NCBI GenBank assembly: GCA_036346395.1
Contig: CM070615.1
Location: forward strand, 4,593,534 to 4,657,533
DNA length: 64,000 nucleotides
Direction of reading: 5' to 3'
Origin: Hsuehochloa calcarea
Taxonomy: Eukaryota; Streptophyta; Magnoliopsida; Poales; Poaceae
Below are positions 57,776 through 64,000 of the stretch, piece by piece (position 1 is the first letter of the stretch; every line of letters starts with the position of its first letter). A program made the position numbers and the translations under genes. Under the pieces are notes generated by a model. It made no database searches. It was not told where the DNA came from and saw only the letters and a program-made list of their open reading frames with translations.

Positions 57776-60176
57776 TAGTGGTTAGATGGTCGTTAGAGCT
57801 TAGATCCGGCGCCTTGGTCACCTCTCCTGTTTCCCCTGCCTCCCCTTCTCTCCCTCGCTCTTCTTCGGCCGCAATTCAAGCTTTTCACCGCCGGCCGCCG
57901 AGCAACACTGGCGCCTCTAGCATCACTACCGCGTCTTCTTCGGCACCATCGTCCTCGCCTCTGGCATCGCAAGGATGAGGGCCACCCCGTGCGCACCTCC
58001 CCGCCCCTGGACCGCCACCGGAGCGCCATCGCCGCTGCTTCTCTTCTTCGCCGCCGGCCAACCCTTAGTGCGCTGCCGCCGAAAACCAGAGCCTTAGGTT
58101 CGCCTCGCTCCCGTCCAGCCACCAGTGCCCTCACCACCGGCCATCTCTGTGTCGTTCGCCAGCGACCCTCGGTCCCCGGGCGCTGTCGCTCCGTCGCTGA
58201 CGTGGCCGCCCACCTCAGCGCCACCTTGGTGCCTGCTCCGCCCTATCGTACTTGTGTGGCAGCCGCGCCAGCGTGCGTAAGCACTGTTCCGTGCGTCCGG
58301 TCCACCGTGGACTAGAGCCTTCCCGTGGACCCAGTCCATACAGGACTTGGGGCCCACCTGTCAGTGACTCATTTCTTTTCCCGTTGACATCAGCATGACG
58401 CAATAAACTGATTTTCCTTTAGAAAGTAATTCCAATAATTCCAAAAATCTGATTTTCATCATTTTATGTGATTTCAAACTTCCAAAGGCCATATCTTCTT
58501 CATCCGAACTCCGATTGGAGTGATTCAAATTTCTATATTCATCTAAAATCAGTATCTTTCAATTTGTTCTGGTTTTGTAATTTTTGGATTTTATTTTGTA
58601 TTGTTTTATTTATTTTATTCTTTTCGCACGTATAGATTCCGGCGTTTCGGAAGAATTCTTCGACCCGTCAACCGACGCATCGCAACTCTTCAACGAAGGC
58701 AAGTCGTAGACATTTGATCATGTTATACCCATTTTATAAAATTATATTGTTTTATATCAACATGCATAGCTATTTTTATAATAACTTGTTTCGGGAATAG
58801 TTAATTACCTAATTGCCATTATGCCTCCTTGATAAATTGAGAATGACAGAAATCCTTAGACACCTTAGGATGATTAATTATTTGTTCGGCATAATTGTAT
58901 TACCAACATGGACACGTATTATGCTTACCATGTTTTAGTTACCCAATGGGATTCATGATCACATGCTCTAAAAATGATTGAACTTGACTAAGAAAATATG
59001 GAATTGTGGCGTGACCACTGTTGTTAAAAGATGTCGTACTATAGCAAGGGTTGTCATTTGGTCGGGTTGAACTAAAAATGATTTATGCTCGGGCGAGTGG
59101 ACGGTGGTGAAGGTGGGTGTGGGAAGCACATTGGGACGAGTTAGTCTCGCCTGAGCAACCACTAAGGACTTAACTTTGTACGCTATTGATCTAAGCCATA
59201 TCGTGCAACCACAAGTCCATTATGGGGTGGACCTAACCGAATAATTAGTAATGTTTTGAGTTGGTTCTGTTTGGGTTGATAAGCTACGCAAGAGGGGGCC
59301 GGGAAGGCGAATCCTTAGCGAGCAGAATAGAGTCAAAACAGAACTTTGTAAAGGTCTTGTTACGTGCTCTAGACTGCTTACCTAAGATAGTGAGCACTGA
59401 GCGGTGGTATCGACAGATGCCAAACAAACTAGAGAAAGTCGTGTCTTGTGGATCAAGGTGTACAATCTCTGCAGAGTATCAAAAACTATTCGAATAGCCA
59501 TGTCCCTGGTTATGGACATGCCCGGTGATTTGACGCAAAAGGTAGATTTTTCATAAAAATATTGGAATGGATCGATGGAATGGTTGGAAAGTGAACGTGA
59601 TGTTCACTATTTATTTCAAAGAACTTGATTACTTATGTATTAATCTTTTAAACAAAGCTTTGCAATCTACTTACTGTATTTACTGTCAATATTGCATTAT
59701 GCAAAATAGCCATAAAACAATCCTTGTTCAAGCCTTACATGAATACTATTTGTATTCATTTCCTATGACTTGCTGAGTACTTTATGTACTCACGGCTATA
59801 CGCCACTTGTTGACCAGTCCCCATAGAAGAACCAGGAAACACCGAGTTCTACGAGGAAGGCTACTTTGAAGACTTTGCGAACTAGGTCGCGTCCTCCACT
59901 CGATTGCCTGTGGGCATGTCGATTGGCCTCCACGAGATGTTTTGGAATTCCGCTGCAAGTTACTCTTTTGCTGTTAAGCTCTGTGTGGCGACCTTTGTAA
60001 AACTTGACCATAAGTTCCTTTTGTTGCTAATTAATATTACTTTGTTTGCTTCGTTAGCTCCTTGTTGTATGGATATGATAACATTATTGTTGCAACTGTG
60101 TGAGCTAGCTACTGATCTGGGACTAATTCGGAATACACGGAGGGTCTCGGGGTTGCATACTCGGGGTTCCGACAAA
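57776..60176 (+). mobile_element. Ty3/gypsy-type long LTR (copy B), 5'-truncated
   Basis: A GC-rich block (57776-58330) leads into an AT-rich tail that aligns with copies A and C. It ends GGGGTTCCGACA (60165-60176), matching GGGTCCGACA in copy A. The TGTAACATCC start is missing, so the left part is lost. The open frames in the GC block do not encode a recognised protein. The 3' end is not followed by a clear primer-binding site. Confidence 0.62.
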
Positions 60177-62065
60177 TAGCCCCTGGCTTTAGCAACCCAC
60201 AGCAGCCACTCATGGCGGATTCTTCAGCGATGTCGGCACCGCCTCACCACCATAGGAAGAGGTACCGCCACTCCTTCCTCTTCTGGAGTCCGATGTAGGC
60301 AAATGAGTAGTCAATTTCATAGCTCCCGACAAGATCTAAAACTTTGTAGCTATGAACTTTTCATTTGAGCTCTTCTTAGTGCCTGAAAATGTTTCCAAAG
60401 GTTTGGGCAGTAGTACCGACACTTAACCTACCACAAAAACACCAAAAAAACTCTCTCCCGAAAGTTACCGCAATAAGCCTCCAAAAAGCCCATATTACTC
60501 TTAACCTCTTCGGCTTTTATATGCTAGGGACCTAAACCGTATCCTTATCAACATGGACACATAATCCCATCTCTTCTGAAAATCAGGGGACCCGAACCCC
60601 CTCAAATCCTAAGTTTTACAATATATCTAAACCTTTCAGTTATGAACACCTTCCATAACTCTTCACGCGTCGAAGCCTTCAGGACAACACCTCCTGTAGT
60701 TTCGACCACGCATCATGCATTCACCTTAGATCTCCATGTGCCCCAGCGTGAGCACGACCACCTCGTGACATCCACAACCACCTGAACCTTGGATTCCCCC
60801 CTCCTAGTTTCGGCCTTCCTCGTCATCGACCATGACCGTCTCCATGCTCAACTTGCATATGCAAAGATCAAAGAACATTTTCCTAGCACAAATTCTCTAA
60901 CTTGACCAATATCGGTTTACACACGCATATCACACTCACATCTATCAATAAACACGAGCCAGATCAACCACGACCTTAAATTCCAGCTTTCAGAAAAACA
61001 ACTCGAGATCACTCTGTAAAACCGGTTGTACCGTTGTATACACGCCGGTCATAACGCTGGCCAACTAAACACGAGTACTCAAGATACTCGAAGAATACAA
61101 GACTTTAAGCACTCGTAGCCTATGACTACTTACTACAACCGTACGACCACCGATCAAGAACCTACGACCACTGATCACAAAGCCTACGACCACTTACTAG
61201 AAGCCTACGACTATCGATCAGGAAGCCCACGACTACCGACCACGAAGTCTATGACTACAGTCCATCCACCATCGACGAACATAATCGTAACCCGACCATC
61301 GACCGATCAACGTAACCGCCCATCGATCGATCACTTTGTAACCGCCCATCGACCGATCATCGAGTAACCGACCATGCAACTCCGACTGCCCCTTCTTACA
61401 TATTACACACCTCAACTAACGACTGAGTACATTACTCGGTACTCGTATCTACAGTACTCGAAAATATATCACTTTAGTACCCGGAGCTACAGTACTCGGA
61501 GCTGCAATACTTGGAGTCCAGTCGAAAGATATCATCGAGTATCACCGATTAGACCACTCGATACAAGGCAAGATCCGACCACTTACACTGAAAATCCAAT
61601 AACCGAAACTTTTATAACCGCAAATATCAATACAACCCAAACGTTAATTATTCATTATCACAAAGTCTACGACCAGTCATGGCACCGATACTTCAGCCCC
61701 CTCGTGCCCTCCCTCGGTGCATCCGCCACTTATGGAAAGGGAAAAATTATAAGCCGAGTGCTGCAGATGCATCACCGAGAGCTTCTCATGGCACCGGAGA
61801 CAATGCAAGCATTCTGTCCGACGAGCTGGGATGAGCTGAAGATTACTCGGATGGGCTGAAGATTACTCGGGTTATCTCTCATGCTTCTGAAAAAAAAATA
61901 GTCCTTTAATTACATGGGTCAACAACTTAACATTCTGGAAGATGATACAAGCAGACGAAGATTAAGAATCTGTCTTTTTAACCTTGTGCAAATTCTTCCC
62001 CTGTTTTTTCAGTGAGCAACGGATCAACATTTTTTGGGACAAACCCACATGAGACAGATGGAAAC
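60177..62065. repeat. Low-complexity repeat region with CTACGACCAC and ACTCG motifs
   Basis: This stretch follows gypsy LTR B. At 61110-61375 variants of CCTACGACCACTGATC and CATCGACCGATCA recur; around 61420-61560 GTACTCGG/TACTCG recur; near 61850 a 20-bp block (CTGAAGATTACTCGG) is duplicated. No protein domain is recognised. It may be an internal region of a non-autonomous gypsy element. The frame 61374-61859 is not convincing as a gene. Confidence 0.4.
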
Positions 62066-62326
62066 CAGGGTTTTGATTACCGTTTATAATTTTTTTACCG
62101 GTGACTTTTTTTACCGGGGTCACCGCTGGGGCCAAAAATCAAAAAATTATTGCCAAATTCGGCTGAAATTTTAAAATTAAAAATTTCAAAGTTAAAATGA
62201 AAAAAAGATGATGCAAAATTCAATGGACAACAGTAATTTCGAACGGTTTTGACCTGTTTTTGCCTTTTACCACGGGGCGATAGGACCGATCTTCGGCTGA
62301 AAATTGGCCGATTTTCATAACCCTAG
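62066..62326. mobile_element. hAT-type MITE
   Basis: A 261-bp element from CAGGGTTTTGATTACCG to ATTTTCATAACCCTAG with inverted ends. It is flanked by ATGGAAAC (62058-62065) and ATGGAAGT (62327-62334), which agree at 7 of 8 positions. Non-coding. Confidence 0.75.
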
Positions 62327-62339
62327 ATGGAAGTACAAG

Positions 62340-62860
62340 ACGCACATACTATCAGCCACAACTGGTAGTACTATATTTGTATTCATATTTTTAAAACAAA
62401 TACGAATATGAATTTGAATATATTCGAATCTGAATCTGAATTCTAATCCAATATGTACTCAATTCGATCGGATCCGTATATCCTCATAACTTATGTAATG
62501 TGAAGATATTAGTGACACTTTATCGTTGTATAGTCACACTTAATCATTCTAATATATCTATTCCACCTAAAAGAACATGAATCCACATTGAATCTAAAAA
62601 ACTTGTCCAACTAATTAGGTATACTGCAATAAAATACTTATACTGCTTCATTGAATCTGAATACATATACAAATAGGTCGGATAAAATAACAATTCGGAT
62701 GGAAAAAATCCATACTGTATTCGTATCCATGTTTTTTTTTACGAATTCAAATACGAATAGGAGAGAAAGTGTTAAATCGAATGGGAAAATATATATCGTA
62801 TTGGTATCATATCGAATACGGTAGTCGAATAGTATGGATAATTCATATTAGTTTTTTTTT
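62340..62860. repeat. AATACGAAT-type AT-rich repeat
   Basis: Degenerate GAATACGAATA / TCGAATCTGAAT / TCGGAT steps recur through the stretch in both orientations, as in grass MITEs of this composition. No ends were fixed. The next copia LTR begins directly after a poly-T run at its right edge. Confidence 0.45.
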
Positions 62861-63136
62861 TGATATATGTGATCCGAATCTCTAATATGGAAGAATCCGG
62901 AATATGTCATATTAGCGGATTAAATTCTTACTTGGACTCCAAGTCCTTTTACCCCTTTATATACCTCTTGTAAGCCGCACATGGAGAGTTAATGCCTCAT
63001 TGTAATTCTTCGGCATTCTGTAAACACTCCTCATATAGTGATAATCGTAAGTTGGCGCCCGTGAATTGTTTCCCATAAGGGTATTCCACGTAAAAATTTG
63101 TGTCTCCTTTTGTCTCTATTTTTTTTTCTTCTAATA
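62861..63136 (+). repeat. 5' LTR of the terminal copia element
   Basis: 276 bp with a TATA box. The leader includes GTAAGTTGGCGCCCGTG near 63047, an internal LTR feature rather than the primer-binding site. The matching 3' LTR is outside the window. Confidence 0.7.
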
Positions 63137-63708
63137 AGTGGTGTCAAAGCACAGGAGATTAGGGTTTTGAGATATATGAAAAAAAATAACATATCCAATC
63201 TGGCGTCGTCGTCACGCGCGTCGCGCCTTCGCCTCGATTGGTGCTCTCGTCGCGCGTCACTCCCGGCGGCGCATCGCTCCTCGCATTTTCTCGACGCGTC
63301 ATCCACAGGCGTCTTTGTTGCACGTCATCCGCAGCCATCCACAAGATACTTCATCCGCTGCGTCCGCATTGGCGCTCGTCCCCAAGCAAACTGCTCAGCA
63401 CCAGCATCGCACGGACCGAGGACAGTAGACCAAGACCAAAAGCAATAGCAACCAGCAGCATAGATTCCAAGAAGAATTATTTTTTAAATAAATCTCTGAG
63501 CAAGAATTCATGTTCTTTCAATAGCAACCCATCAACACAGGTTCACATGGAGTGCTCAAATTCTGGTGAATTTTGTTACGTCCACTCGAGAAGCGTACCA
63601 GGAGATTTAAAGATCTTTGATTCATGTACACAGAAGGTGCACCAAAGAGGTCGTGATTTTTGCTAAGTTTACACATATCAGAACCAACAATTTCAGGATT
63701 TATTCAAC

Positions 63709-64000
63709 ATGGCAACTTTGAAGTATGATCTTCCACTCCTGGGTCGAGACACCAGATTTTTGTTGTGGCAAGTCAAGATGAGGGTTGTACTGACACAGAT
63801 AAATTTGGATGACGCGTTGAAAGGATTTGAGAAACAACCTATCACATGGACCACAGATGAGAAGCCTAAAGACCATAATGGTTTATCTTAGATTCACCTT
63901 CATCTATCAAATAATATTTTATAAGCAGTTTTGAAGGAGAAGACATTTGCTGCATTATGGCTGAAACTGGAATAAATTTGCATGACAAAGGATCTCACCA
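63709..64000 (+). pseudogene. Copia gag N terminus, broken, partial
   Basis: The frame starts MATLKYDLPLLGRDTRFLLW and continues QVKMRVVLTQINLDDALKGF up to a TAG at 63889-63891. Past it, in frame, come IHLHLSNNIL, another stop, and AVLKEKTFAALWLKLE. This is the start of plant copia gag (KYDLPLL...FxLWQVKMR...LDDAL). Two stops in frame mean no full Gag is made. The rest lies beyond the window. Confidence 0.88.

Larger units (their letters stand above)
62861..64000 (+). mobile_element. 5' part of a copia retrotransposon, runs off the window
   Basis: A 5' LTR of about 276 bp (62861-63136) starts TGATATATGTG, contains CCTTTATATACC (TATA box, about 62955) and ends TTCTTCTAATA, one change from the usual CTAACA. 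A primer-binding-like TGGTGTCAAAGCA lies at 63139-63151. Gag text follows at 63709 and continues to the end of the window. The element is decayed. Confidence 0.8.

Overview
The window looks like nuclear DNA of a grass, most likely rice (Oryza) or a close relative. The host genes are typical plant families: a GRAS regulator, an ACT-domain Raf-like kinase, the QCR6 hinge subunit, a plant actin with a leader intron, and a DYW-type PPR protein. GC-rich first exons sit in AT-rich spacers, and the mobile elements have the ends expected of grass LTR elements, CACTA, hAT, Helitron and MITE families. I recall a similar gene order (actin next to an ACT-domain kinase) from the duplicated short arms of rice chromosomes 11 and 12, but this is memory, not a check.

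Layout. 1-4.8 kb: a Ty3/gypsy-type LTR end, then a complete non-autonomous LTR element (2579-4817, minus) with a perfect 5-bp target duplication. 4.98-6.41 kb: intronless NSP2-like GRAS gene. 6.7-8.6 kb: a deleted hAT element with a perfect 8-bp target duplication. 9-22.4 kb: a gene-poor repeat zone holding a gypsy LTR-like remnant with a 43-bp minisatellite, a foldback MITE, a second non-autonomous LTR element, an unexplained pyrimidine-rich open stretch, a truncated copia element and several MITEs. 23.5-29.9 kb: a 15-exon ACT-domain Raf-like kinase gene with an apparent 1-nt frameshift in the glycine loop. 30.8-32.8 kb: QCR6 on the minus strand, convergent with the kinase. 34.7-38.8 kb: a CACTA element interrupted by an inverted gypsy LTR. 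40.1-46.0 kb: an actin gene whose leader intron carries a 3.7-kb Helitron with ankyrin gene fragments. 47.2-48.0 kb: a MUR3-like GT47 pseudogene. 48.4-53.3 kb: a structurally complete but decayed copia element. 54.1-55.9 kb: a DYW-type PPR gene split by one in-frame TAG. 56.5-64 kb: a LINE zinc-knuckle relic, MITEs, another gypsy LTR, and the 5' end of a further copia element that runs off the window.

The host genes do not form a pathway. They are independent single-copy-style genes: symbiosis/strigolactone-type regulation, stress or plastid-import-type kinase signalling, respiratory complex III, cytoskeleton and organelle RNA processing. The strongest observations are the broken kinase, the nonsense PPR, the Helitron close to the actin splice acceptor, the gene-fragment-bearing non-autonomous LTR elements and the nested CACTA/gypsy structure. 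I did not find a convincing undescribed biochemical system.
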